From assembly GCA_025751475.1 (NCBI GenBank), contig JAOWLD010000001.1, positions 868,001 through 932,000 on the forward strand: a stretch of DNA of 64,000 bases, given 5' to 3'. This DNA comes from Rhodobacteraceae bacterium XHP0102. GTDB taxonomy: Bacteria > Pseudomonadota > Alphaproteobacteria > Rhodobacterales > Rhodobacteraceae. Made by a program: the position numbers and the translations under genes. How positions within the stretch are numbered: the stretch's first letter is position 1; the number at the start of each line of letters is the position of its first letter. This document shows positions 56,606-64,000 of this stretch, piece after piece. The notes beneath the pieces were generated by a model. It was given only the letters and a program-made list of their open reading frames with translations. It searched no databases and was not told the DNA's origin.

Positions 56606-57325
56606 TCAACCCCCCAAGAAGGAGCGGCGCACATCCGCATTGGCCAGCAATTCCTTGCCTGTTCCTGTATGGGCATTGCGCCCCTGCACCAGAACAAAGC
56701 CCTTATCCGCGATTTCAAGCGCCTGACGGGCGTTTTGCTCGACCATCAAAATCGGAATACCCGTGCGTGACACTTCGATGATGCGGTCGAACAGCTCATC
56801 CATCACGATGGGCGATACGCCTGCGGTGGGTTCGTCCAGCATCAAGACCTTGGGCTTGGTCATCAGCGCGCGCCCCACGGCAACCTGCTGACGCTGACCG
56901 CCCGATAATTCCCCCGCCGCTTGGCGGCGCTTGTCTTTGAGGATGGGAAACAGCGTATAGACCTGCTCCATCGTGTCGCGGAAATCATCGCGGCGGATAT
57001 AGGCGCCCATTTCAAGATTTTCTTCGACCGTCATGGAGGTGAAAATATTGCTGGTTTGCGGCACAAACCCCATTCCGCGCACAACGCGATCTTGCGGCGA
57101 CAGGGCGGTGATATCGTCCCCATCCAACACAACACGGCCCTCGCGCAAGGACAGCATCCCAAACACCGCTTTCATGGCGGTTGATTTGCCTGCGCCATTG
57201 GGGCCAACGATCACGGCAATCTCGCCGCGTTCCACCGCGATGGTGCAGCTGTGCAGGATATCGGCCCCTTTGCCATATCCGCCTGTCATAGCCTCGCCGA
57301 TCAAAAAGGGTGATGTCTCGCTCAT
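56606..57325 (-). CDS. livF: Branched-chain amino-acid-type ABC transporter, ATPase LivF
   Basis: A 239-residue ATPase with Walker [11 protein letters not shown], signature LSGGQRQQVAVGRAL and Walker B VLMLDEPTAGVSP. It pairs with LivG to drive transport. The start overlaps the livG stop by 4 bp (57322-57325). Confidence 0.9.
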   Translation of the reverse strand: MSETSPFLIGEAMTGGYGKGADILHSCTIAVERGEIAVIVGPNGAGKSTAMKAVFGMLSLREGRVVLDGDDITALSPQDRVVRGMGFVPQTSNIFTSMTVEENLEMGAYIRRDDFRDTMEQVYTLFPILKDKRRQAAGELSGGQRQQVAVGRALMTKPKVLMLDEPTAGVSPIVMDELFDRIIEVSRTGIPILMVEQNARQALEIADKGFVLVQGRNAHTGTGKELLANADVRRSFLGG

Positions 57326-58104
57326 GCCCCTATTTTATCCTTATTTTTCAGGCCCGTCCCAAGATAGGCTTCGATCACATCCTCATTGGCCTTGATCTCG
57401 TCCAAGGTGCCTTCCGCCAAAACATGACCCTCGGCCATGACGATGACGGGATCACAGAGGCGGCCAATGAAATCCATGTCATGTTCGATCACGCAGAATG
57501 TATAGCCGCGCTCTTTGTTCAAACGGATGATTGCGTCCCCGATGGTGTTCAGCAGCGTGCGGTTAACGCCTGCGCCGACCTCGTCCAGAAACACGATCTT
57601 GGCATCCACCATCATCGTGCGGCCCAGTTCGAGCAGCTTTTTTTGACCGCCGGAAATGGCCCCTGCGGGGTGGTCCGCAAGGTGGGAAATGGTCAAAAAC
57701 TCCAATACCTCATCTGCCTTGGCCTTGAGGGCGCGCTCTTCTTCCGCGATGCGTTTGCGGCCGAACCATGTGTTCCACAAGGTTTCCCCCGATTGTCCGC
57801 TTGGCACCATCATCAGGTTTTCGCGGCAGCTCATAGAGGAGAACTCATGCGCGATCTGGAATGTGCGCAACAGCCCCTTGGCAAACAACTCATGCGGTGG
57901 CAGCCCCGTGATATCTTCGCCATCCATGATGACGCGGCCTGACGTGGGCGGCAAAACACCCGCAATCACGTTAAACAGCGTGGTTTTTCCCGCGCCATTC
58001 GGCCCGACAAGCCCCGTAATCGATCCCGTTTCGATTTTCAGGCTTGCACCATCCACGGCGTGAAAGCCGCCAAAATGTTTGTGCAGATTTTCGACAATGA
58101 TCAT
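57322..58104 (-). CDS. livG: Branched-chain amino-acid-type ABC transporter, ATPase LivG
   Basis: A 260-residue ATPase with Walker [11 protein letters not shown], signature [15 protein letters not shown] and Walker [13 protein letters not shown]. The signature Q-K-K-L form is the LivG style. The open frame reaches 58146, but those codons lie inside the stem-loop after livK; the ATG at 58104 matches the family N terminus. Confidence 0.88.
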   Translation of the reverse strand: MIIVENLHKHFGGFHAVDGASLKIETGSITGLVGPNGAGKTTLFNVIAGVLPPTSGRVIMDGEDITGLPPHELFAKGLLRTFQIAHEFSSMSCRENLMMVPSGQSGETLWNTWFGRKRIAEEERALKAKADEVLEFLTISHLADHPAGAISGGQKKLLELGRTMMVDAKIVFLDEVGAGVNRTLLNTIGDAIIRLNKERGYTFCVIEHDMDFIGRLCDPVIVMAEGHVLAEGTLDEIKANEDVIEAYLGTGLKNKDKIGA

Positions 58105-58130
58105 CGGTTGTCCCGCGTCCTTTAAACGAA

Positions 58131-58156
58131 GCAGCCCGGAAATCACTCCGGGCTGC
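58131..58156 (-). other. Strong stem-loop between livK and livG
   Basis: GCAGCCCGGA (58131-58140) pairs perfectly over 10 bp with TCCGGGCTGC (58147-58156), loop AATCAC. In the minus direction it is followed by TTCGTTT, so weak attenuation or mRNA protection is possible, keeping the binding protein in excess. Confidence 0.65.
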
Positions 58157-58179
58157 CCGTTGGTCTCGATTAGATCAAC

Positions 58180-59364
58180 TTAGCGGAAACGTGCCGTTGT
58201 GATCTCGCCACCCGAGATTTCGATCTCGCGATAGTTGCCAGCGGATTCGCCTGGCTCGATCAATTCAACGGCGGAGGCACCGATATAGTCGATATCTTCA
58301 CCTGCTGCGATCAATTCCAGCGCCTTACCCAATTCACCTGGCAGGATGGGTGTGCCGGGCGCATTTGCGATATCCATGATCTTGCCCGCGTAATCAGCAG
58401 GTGCGGTGGAGCCTGCGGCCTGCATGGCCAACATGATCAACGCAGCTGCATCATAGGATTCTTTGGCGAATGGCTGTGTGCCATCAAACCCTGCTTCTGC
58501 GGCAAGGGTTTCAAAGATTGCCGCGCCTTCGCTGTCCGTGCCAGGGTGCTGGCCGAAGGAGCCGTCAATCTCGGTGCCGAAGTTTTCCACCAATGCGGAG
58601 GACACCATGCCGTCAGGGAAGACGAAGGTTTCAAACGCGCCAGAATCCAATGCGGCGCGGATGATGCCCGAGCCGCCCTGATCGACATAACCTGCAACAA
58701 CCAGTGCATCACCGCCTGCAGCCGCCAAAGCGCCCACTTCCGCGGAATAGTCGGCGCGGCCATCTTCATGCGATGCCACGAGGGTCACGGTGCCACCCGC
58801 CGCTTCGAATGCCGCGGCAAAGCTGTCTGCCAGACCTTGGCCATAGTCGTTGTTGGTATAGGTCACAGCCACGGAAGTGATGCCGCGATCCATGATCACT
58901 TCGGTCATCACGACACCTTGACGTGCGTCAGAAGGGGCGGTGCGGAAGAACAAACCATTGTCCTCGACAGTGGTCAAACCAGGCGATGTTGCCGAAGGCG
59001 ATACCATCACCATGCCATTTGGCACGGCCACGTTTTGCAACATTGCACTGGTGACACCAGAACAATCGGCGCCCACGATCCCGCTGACACCATCTGATGT
59101 GATCAGACGCTCTGCAACGGCGGTTGCCGCAGCGGCGTCAATGCAGGTGCTGTCACCGCGCACGGACACAACCGTGGTGCCGTTCAGGAAATTGCCGCTT
59201 GCGTTCACTTCGCTCATGGCCAATTCCGAACCGCCTGCCATATCAGGCGCCAAGGATTCCAATGGCCCGGTGAAGCCAACAACTGTGCCGATTTTAATCT
59301 CTTGCGCTGTCGCCGTAGAGGCAAGCGCCAAGGCGGCGGCCGAAGCCAGCAATAGTTTTTTCAT
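58180..59364 (-). CDS. livK: Branched-chain amino-acid-type ABC transporter, substrate-binding protein
   Basis: A 394-residue periplasmic Leu/Ile/Val-type binding protein (type I fold). It has a signal peptide (MKKLLLASAAALALASTATAQ) and begins IKIGTVVGFTGPLESLAP. It is first in the operon, after GGGAG upstream of the ATG at 59364 (a TTG precedes it). Family members also bind amides or other amino acids, so the ligand is uncertain. It is divergent from the YaiI-family gene across 257 bp. Confidence 0.87.
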   Translation of the reverse strand: MKKLLLASAAALALASTATAQEIKIGTVVGFTGPLESLAPDMAGGSELAMSEVNASGNFLNGTTVVSVRGDSTCIDAAAATAVAERLITSDGVSGIVGADCSGVTSAMLQNVAVPNGMVMVSPSATSPGLTTVEDNGLFFRTAPSDARQGVVMTEVIMDRGITSVAVTYTNNDYGQGLADSFAAAFEAAGGTVTLVASHEDGRADYSAEVGALAAAGGDALVVAGYVDQGGSGIIRAALDSGAFETFVFPDGMVSSALVENFGTEIDGSFGQHPGTDSEGAAIFETLAAEAGFDGTQPFAKESYDAAALIMLAMQAAGSTAPADYAGKIMDIANAPGTPILPGELGKALELIAAGEDIDYIGASAVELIEPGESAGNYREIEISGGEITTARFR

Positions 59365-59621
59365 CAAAGAACTCCCAATTTGTTGTTATTACCCCAGATG
59401 TCATAGAATTAATGTCCGCGTGCGGGGTTGGAAAGCAAAATCCATCGAAATCAGCGGAGATTTGAACCGCATTTGAGGCGTTTTTCCGACCAATCTCCCG
59501 TGAAAATGTCGATTTGGGGCCATCTGCCCGATTTTTTTCTGCAAAACCCCATAATGACATGAAATTTGGCCTGCGAGGGCAGTTTGCGCTAAGAATCGCC
59601 TCTAAGGGCAGGAGCCATAAA

Positions 59622-60116
59622 ATGACGACAGAATTGCGACAGCCTGCAGATGAAAGACCCACCGCACGGATGGTGTTTGTGGATGCCGATGCCTGCCCCG
59701 TGCGCGAGGAGGTGATCCGCGTGGCGCTGCGCCATGGGATTGCTGTGCGTTTTGTCGCCAATCACTATTTGCGGCTGCCCGCGCATCCGCTTTTGGCGAT
59801 GCATCTGGTGGGGGATGGGTTTGATGCGGCGGATGATGCGATCATCGCGGGGCTTGTCGCAGGCGATGTGGTGGTGACAGGCGATATCCTTTTGGCCGAA
59901 CGCGCGTTGCAAGCGGGGGCGCAGGTGATCTCGTCCAAGGGCGAGGCCTATACGCTGGACACCATCGGTGCGCAGGTCGCCACCCGTGCGCTGATGGCTG
60001 ATTTGCGGGCAGGCTTGCCACAAGAGGGTGCGCCATCGGGCCCGCGCCCCTTTGCCAAGGCGGATCGGTCACGTTTTCTGGACCGTTTCGATTTGATGCT
60101 GCGCCGCGCCAAATAG
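59622..60116 (+). CDS. YaiI/YqxD family protein (DUF188)
   Basis: A 164-residue protein of the UPF0178 (DUF188) family, recognised by the block VDADACPVREEVIRVA near the N terminus and the DDAIIAGLVAGDVVVTGDI block. The family fold suggests a PIN-like nuclease ancestry, but function is not established. The ATG at 59622 follows AGGAG by seven bases; the open frame upstream to 59514 is not used. The N terminus is about 15 residues longer than the shortest relatives. Confidence 0.82.
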   Translation: MTTELRQPADERPTARMVFVDADACPVREEVIRVALRHGIAVRFVANHYLRLPAHPLLAMHLVGDGFDAADDAIIAGLVAGDVVVTGDILLAERALQAGAQVISSKGEAYTLDTIGAQVATRALMADLRAGLPQEGAPSGPRPFAKADRSRFLDRFDLMLRRAK

Positions 60117-60198
60117 CGGGTCTATTCTGCCGAGGGCTTCCCTTCATCCTTGCCTTAAGATAGGGGACGGGTCTTAGGAATTTTGCATTGTCGAGATC

Positions 60199-61659
60199 AT
60201 GAGCTTTACCCTCGCCATCATCGGTCGGCCCAATGTGGGCAAATCCACGCTGTTCAACCGTTTGGTGGGCAAACGTCTGGCCTTGGTCGATGACCAGCCA
60301 GGTGTAACGCGCGACTTGCGCGAAGGGGCCGCGCGGCTTGGGTCCATGCGGTTCACCGTTATTGACACGGCAGGTTTGGAAGAGGCCACCGATGACAGCC
60401 TGCAAGGCCGTATGCGCCGCCTGACGGAACGCGCGGTGGATATGGCCGATGCCTGTCTGTTCTTGATCGATGCCCGCGTGGGGCTGACCCCAACCGATCA
60501 CGCCTTTGCCGATCTCTTGCGCAAACGCGGTGTCACCGTGCTGCTTGGGGCCAATAAATCCGAAGGGCGGGCAGGGCAGGCGGGGTGGCTTGAGGCCTAT
60601 GAGCTGGGTCTGGGGGAGCCATTGGCGCTGTCGGCGGAGCATGGCGAAGGCATGGGCGAATTGGCCGTGGCGCTTGCGCCCCTGATCGATGCGAAAGAGG
60701 CCGAAGATTTCAGCCCTGAAACCGATATCGACCTCGATGAAGACGATACCGAGGAAGGGGGCTTGCGCGAACTGACGCTTGAGCGGCCCTTGCAAATCGC
60801 AGTCATCGGTCGCCCGAATGCGGGTAAATCCACGCTCATCAATCAAATCTTGGGCGAGGAGCGGTTGCTGACTGGCCCTGAGGCGGGGATCACCCGCGAT
60901 GCGATATCCCTGCCTGTGACATGGGATGGGGTGCCGATGCGGATTTTCGACACGGCGGGAATGCGCAAACGCGCCCGTGTGCAGGAAAAGCTGGAAAAGC
61001 TTTCCGTGGCCGATGGCTTGCGCGCCGTGAAATTCGCCGAAGTGGTCGTGGTTCTGTTGGACGCGGCTATCCCCTTTGAGGCGCAAGACCTGCGGATTGC
61101 CGATCTGGCCGAGCGCGAGGGGCGCGCGGTGGTGATTGCGGTCAACAAATGGGATATCGAGAATGAAAAGCAGGAAAAACTAAAATTCCTGCGCGACCGT
61201 TTGGAAAAACTGCTGCCCCAAATCAAAGGCGTGTCGATGGTCACGGTTTCGGCCAAGACGGGCAAGGGACTGGATCGCCTGCACGCGGCGATTATTAATG
61301 CGGCCACGATTTGGAACCGCCGTGTGCCGACCGCCACGCTGAACCGTTGGTTGGGTGAAATGATCGAGGCGCATCCCCCACCCGCGCCATCAGGGCGGCG
61401 CATTCGCCTGCGCTATATGACGCAAGCCAAGGCGCGGCCCCCGACCTTTGTGGTGATGTGTTCGATGCCAGAAAAGCTGCCAGAAAGCTATTCGCGCTAC
61501 TTGGTCAATGGCCTGCGCGACAGTTTCGATATGCCGGGCGTGCCCATCCGCCTGTTCATGCGCAGCCAAGCGGATAAGAACCCCTATAAGGATCGCAAGA
61601 AATCCATCCCCTCGCGCCTGAGCAAACACGTGCGCAAGGGCGAGACCAAGAAGAAATGA
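60199..61659 (+). CDS. der: Ribosome assembly GTPase Der (EngA)
   Basis: A 486-residue protein with two tandem GTPase domains and a C-terminal KH-like domain. Domain 1 has [16 protein letters not shown] and ANKSEG; domain 2 has [16 protein letters not shown] and NKWD. It is required for 50S subunit maturation. The acidic linker between domains ([13 protein letters not shown] region) is visible. It ends in a lysine-rich tail and is followed by a bidirectional terminator. Confidence 0.94.
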   Translation: MSFTLAIIGRPNVGKSTLFNRLVGKRLALVDDQPGVTRDLREGAARLGSMRFTVIDTAGLEEATDDSLQGRMRRLTERAVDMADACLFLIDARVGLTPTDHAFADLLRKRGVTVLLGANKSEGRAGQAGWLEAYELGLGEPLALSAEHGEGMGELAVALAPLIDAKEAEDFSPETDIDLDEDDTEEGGLRELTLERPLQIAVIGRPNAGKSTLINQILGEERLLTGPEAGITRDAISLPVTWDGVPMRIFDTAGMRKRARVQEKLEKLSVADGLRAVKFAEVVVVLLDAAIPFEAQDLRIADLAEREGRAVVIAVNKWDIENEKQEKLKFLRDRLEKLLPQIKGVSMVTVSAKTGKGLDRLHAAIINAATIWNRRVPTATLNRWLGEMIEAHPPPAPSGRRIRLRYMTQAKARPPTFVVMCSMPEKLPESYSRYLVNGLRDSFDMPGVPIRLFMRSQADKNPYKDRKKSIPSRLSKHVRKGETKKK

Positions 61660-61697
61660 AAAAAGGCGCGTGCGGGATAACCGCCACGCGCCTTTTT
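61660..61697. terminator. Bidirectional terminator between der and grxD
   Basis: A run of five A plus GGCGCGTG (61660-61672) pairs perfectly with CACGCGCC plus five T (61685-61697) around a loop that itself contains CGG/CCG. The A-run and T-run make it work in both directions, as needed for the convergent der and grxD genes. Confidence 0.88.
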
Positions 61698-61716
61698 CTT
61701 TAAATCCGCCGATAAA

Positions 61717-62076
61717 TCAGGCGTTCGCTTCGCGAATTTTATCAGCCGCGTCTTTGTCGTAGCTGACGTTCTGCGCGTCAAACATGGCGTCCAATTCGCC
61801 CGACAGGGTCATCTCGGTGATGATGTCGCAGCCGCCGACAAATTCGCCCTTAACGTAAAGCTGGGGAATGGTGGGCCAATCAGAGAAATCCTTGATCCCT
61901 TGGCGGATGTTTTCATCCTCCAACACATTCACATCGGCAAATTCGACACCCATGTAATTCAAAACCCCTGCAACGCGACTGGAAAAGCCGCATTGGGGCA
62001 TGGATTTTGTGCCCTTCATGAATAGGACCACGTCATTTTTCGTGATCATCTCTTTGATCTGATCTTCGGCGCTCAT
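61717..62076 (-). CDS. grxD: Monothiol glutaredoxin (CGFS type)
   Basis: A 119-residue Grx4-family protein with the CGFS active site (PQCGFSSRV), FMKGTK, WPTIPQLYV and GGCDIITEM blocks. It carries and transfers Fe-S clusters and partners with BolA, encoded immediately upstream. The ATG at 62076 follows AAGGA by eight bases and is preferred over the earlier in-frame starts at 62103 and 62085, the first of which would overlap the bolA stop. Confidence 0.93.
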   Translation of the reverse strand: MSAEDQIKEMITKNDVVLFMKGTKSMPQCGFSSRVAGVLNYMGVEFADVNVLEDENIRQGIKDFSDWPTIPQLYVKGEFVGGCDIITEMTLSGELDAMFDAQNVSYDKDAADKIREANA

Positions 62077-62089
62077 ATGGGTCATCCTT

Positions 62090-62326
62090 TTATTCGGGTG
62101 CACGTGTGGTCAGGGCCAGCGCGTGCAATTCACCCGCGCTGCCATCCATTTTGCCTTTCAACGCCGCATAAACGGCGCGTTGTTGGGCAACACGGTTCAT
62201 GCCTTTGAAACTGGCGTCAATCACTTGGGCGGCGAAATGTTGGCCATCATCGCCCTCTACGGTGATTTGCCCGTCAGGGAAGGCCGCGCGCAGCAGGTCT
62301 TCGATTTCTTGTGCGGTGATCGCCAT
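62090..62326 (-). CDS. BolA family protein
   Basis: A 78-residue BolA/IbaG-type protein: an acidic N-terminal helix, EGDDGQHFAAQVIDASFKG and the C-terminal helix ELHALALTT with the conserved His. It acts with CGFS glutaredoxin in iron-sulfur handling. It lies directly upstream of grxD with 13 bp between, the usual bolA-grxD pair. Confidence 0.9.
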   Translation of the reverse strand: MAITAQEIEDLLRAAFPDGQITVEGDDGQHFAAQVIDASFKGMNRVAQQRAVYAALKGKMDGSAGELHALALTTRAPE

Positions 62327-62401
62327 CTCAGCCCCCGTGAAGTGAATTTTGCTCTGTGTTCAATCTATGCCGCGTCACAGCCCCAAGCAAGGGGGGCTGC
62401 G

Positions 62402-64000
62402 TCAATCAAACAAGCGAGACAGCGTGCCGCTCGACAGCGCCACCAATGCGTCAAGGCTTTCGCTGGCGCTGCCGATGCTGAACTGGGTCCCGCCAAATTT
62501 TCCAACCGTGGCAATGGCCAGACCCGCCTGACCCGCCGCGACCATCAAGGCTTCGGCCTTATCGGTGGAGCAGGCGATCAGGTAGCGGCCTTGATCTTCG
62601 CCAAAAATCGTTGCGGCATCGCCCGCATCAAGGCTGACCCCTGTACCCGAAGCTGCGGCCATCTCGAATGCGGCCAAGGCCAGACCGCCATCGGAGAGGT
62701 CGGTGCAGGCGGAAATCATCTCGCGATTGTCGAGAATGAATTGCCCCGCCTTGCGCTCTGCCTCCAAATCAACGGGGGGGGCATCGCCCTCCACACGATG
62801 GAACACCTCCGCCAAAAGCGCAGATTGCCCCAGATGGCCACGGGTTTCGCCAATCAGCACTGCCCAATGCCCCTCGCGCGCGGTGCCATCAATCAGATCG
62901 CGGTCGATATCCGCAATCAAACCCACTGCACCGATGGTGGGAGTGGGCAGGATCGCACGGCCATCGGTTTCATTGTAAAGGCTGACATTGCCTGAAACGA
63001 TGGGGGTGTCGAGGGCCGCACAGGCCGCGCCAATGCCCTTAATTGCGCCCACGAATTGGCCCATGATTTCGGGCTTTTCGGGGTTTCCGAAATTCAGGTT
63101 ATCGGTTGTGGCAAGCGGCGTTGCCCCCACGGCGATCAAGTTGCGATAGGCCTCTGCCACCGCTTGTTTGCCGCCTTCAAACGGGTTCGCTTTGACATAG
63201 CGCGGTGTTACGTCCGAGGTGAAGGCCAGCGCCTTGTTCGTGCCCGCCACACGCACAACACCCGCCCCATATCCGGGTGTGCGGATCGTATCAGCGCCCA
63301 CCTGCGTGTCATATTGTTCATAGACCCATCCGCGCGCGCAATAATTCGGCGAGGACAGCAGCGCCTTTAGCCCATCAATCGGGTCGATTTCAGGAATAAA
63401 TTCCACCGCCTCAGCGGTAGGGGTTTCCACCCAAGGGCGGTCATATTCAGGTGCCGTGGAAGACAGTTTGGACAGGGGCAAATCGGCCTTGAGCGCATTG
63501 CCATGCATGATCACGAAGCGGTCTTCGGCAATCGTTTCCCCGACAATGGCGAAATCCAAGTCCCATTTTTCAAAAATCGCGCGCGCTTCGGCCTCTTTTT
63601 CGGGGCGCAGCACCATCAACATCCGCTCTTGGCTTTCGGAGAGCATCATTTCATAGGCGGTCATATTGGGTTCGCGCTGCGGCACATGATCAAGTTGCAG
63701 CTTGATCCCCAAACCGCCCTTATCGCCCATCTCTACGGCAGAACAGGTCAGGCCTGCCGCACCCATATCTTGGATCGAAATCACCGCGCCCGAAGCCATC
63801 AATTCAAGACAGGCCTCAAGCAGGCGCTTTTCCGTGAACGGGTCGCCGACCTGAACAGTTGGGCGCTTTTCCTCGATTGTATCGTCAAATTCGGCGCTCG
63901 CCATCGTGGCCCCGCCAACCCCGTCACGGCCCGTTTTCGCGCCCAAATAGACCACAGGCATTCCCACGCCAGAGGCAGCGGAATAGAAAATCTTATCGGT
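62402..64000 (-). CDS. purL: Phosphoribosylformylglycinamidine synthase subunit PurL (C-terminal part)
   Basis: The minus-strand frame is open from the window edge to a stop at 62402, 532 residues; the N terminus lies outside. Family blocks are [77 protein letters not shown] and [10 protein letters not shown]. It is the small PurL form that works with PurQ and PurS in purine synthesis. The window starts in the TDKIFYSA segment, so roughly the last three-quarters of a 720-residue protein are present. Confidence 0.94.
   Translation of the reverse strand, partial: TDKIFYSAASGVGMPVVYLGAKTGRDGVGGATMASAEFDDTIEEKRPTVQVGDPFTEKRLLEACLELMASGAVISIQDMGAAGLTCSAVEMGDKGGLGIKLQLDHVPQREPNMTAYEMMLSESQERMLMVLRPEKEAEARAIFEKWDLDFAIVGETIAEDRFVIMHGNALKADLPLSKLSSTAPEYDRPWVETPTAEAVEFIPEIDPIDGLKALLSSPNYCARGWVYEQYDTQVGADTIRTPGYGAGVVRVAGTNKALAFTSDVTPRYVKANPFEGGKQAVAEAYRNLIAVGATPLATTDNLNFGNPEKPEIMGQFVGAIKGIGAACAALDTPIVSGNVSLYNETDGRAILPTPTIGAVGLIADIDRDLIDGTAREGHWAVLIGETRGHLGQSALLAEVFHRVEGDAPPVDLEAERKAGQFILDNREMISACTDLSDGGLALAAFEMAAASGTGVSLDAGDAATIFGEDQGRYLIACSTDKAEALMVAAGQAGLAIATVGKFGGTQFSIGSASESLDALVALSSGTLSRLFD

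Overview
The window is about 64 kb of contiguous, gene-dense, GC-rich chromosome from an alphaproteobacterium, most likely a member of the Rhodobacterales (Rhodobacter/Roseobacter group). The indications are the aglR/aglEFGAK alpha-glucoside locus beside edd-eda, the B12-dependent ribonucleotide reductase NrdJ, a stand-alone Hint-domain protein, the grxD-bolA pair, and the pyrH-frr-uppS-cdsA-dxr-rseP-bamA-ompH envelope cluster. There are no rRNAs, CRISPR arrays, prophages or intact insertion sequences. Two tRNA genes are present. The window cuts putA at the left edge and purL at the right edge.

Layout. 1-1.65 kb: putA (partial) divergent from an Lrp-type regulator. 1.65-14.4 kb: sugar catabolism. 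aglR-bgl-glk lies on the minus strand and aglE-F-G-A-K on the plus strand, followed by edd-eda (Entner-Doudoroff). The aglR/aglE gap carries two AAAGCGCTTT palindromes, and a different palindrome lies before edd. 14.4-23.3 kb: mixed housekeeping genes (YjbR-like protein, cysS, cimA, a squalene-synthase-fold protein, an MFS exporter, an AlkA-like glycosylase, an esterase, an HNH protein, a YdcF-like protein, tRNA-Leu). 23.3-25.3 kb: a small hypothetical protein, an unusual AT-richer non-coding stretch with nested inverted repeats, and a Hint protein. 25.3-35.8 kb: MobA-like transferase, CNNM/CorB-type protein, xerD, a secreted protein of unknown function with a 44-residue membrane peptide, aroK-aroB, gpt, a LysE-type exporter, fabI, pdxH, a double cold-shock-domain protein, a DUF192 protein, tRNA-Pro. 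35.8-40.3 kb: nrdJ behind a probable pair of NrdR boxes. 40.4-44.4 kb: a glycine betaine/proline-type ABC transporter whose ATPase gene is split by an in-frame TAG, then a convergent AraC regulator. 44.5-54.2 kb: miaA and the envelope cluster. 54.3-59.4 kb: a branched-chain amino-acid-type transporter (livKGFHM). 59.6-64 kb: YaiI-family protein, der, grxD, bolA, purL.

How the genes fit together. Alpha-glucosides imported by AglEFGK are hydrolysed by AglA and beta-glucosides by the GH1 enzyme. Glucokinase phosphorylates the glucose, and Edd and Eda act on the resulting 6-phosphogluconate. The pyrH-ompH block links nucleotide, isoprenoid, undecaprenyl and phospholipid synthesis with outer-membrane protein assembly.

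No unmistakable new multi-gene system was found. The observations most worth follow-up are the 24.1-24.6 kb structured non-coding region with its 11-bp-phased direct repeats, the amber codon in the betaine transporter ATPase, a large GC-rich cloverleaf-like palindrome between cysS and cimA, and a compositionally odd segment inside cysS.
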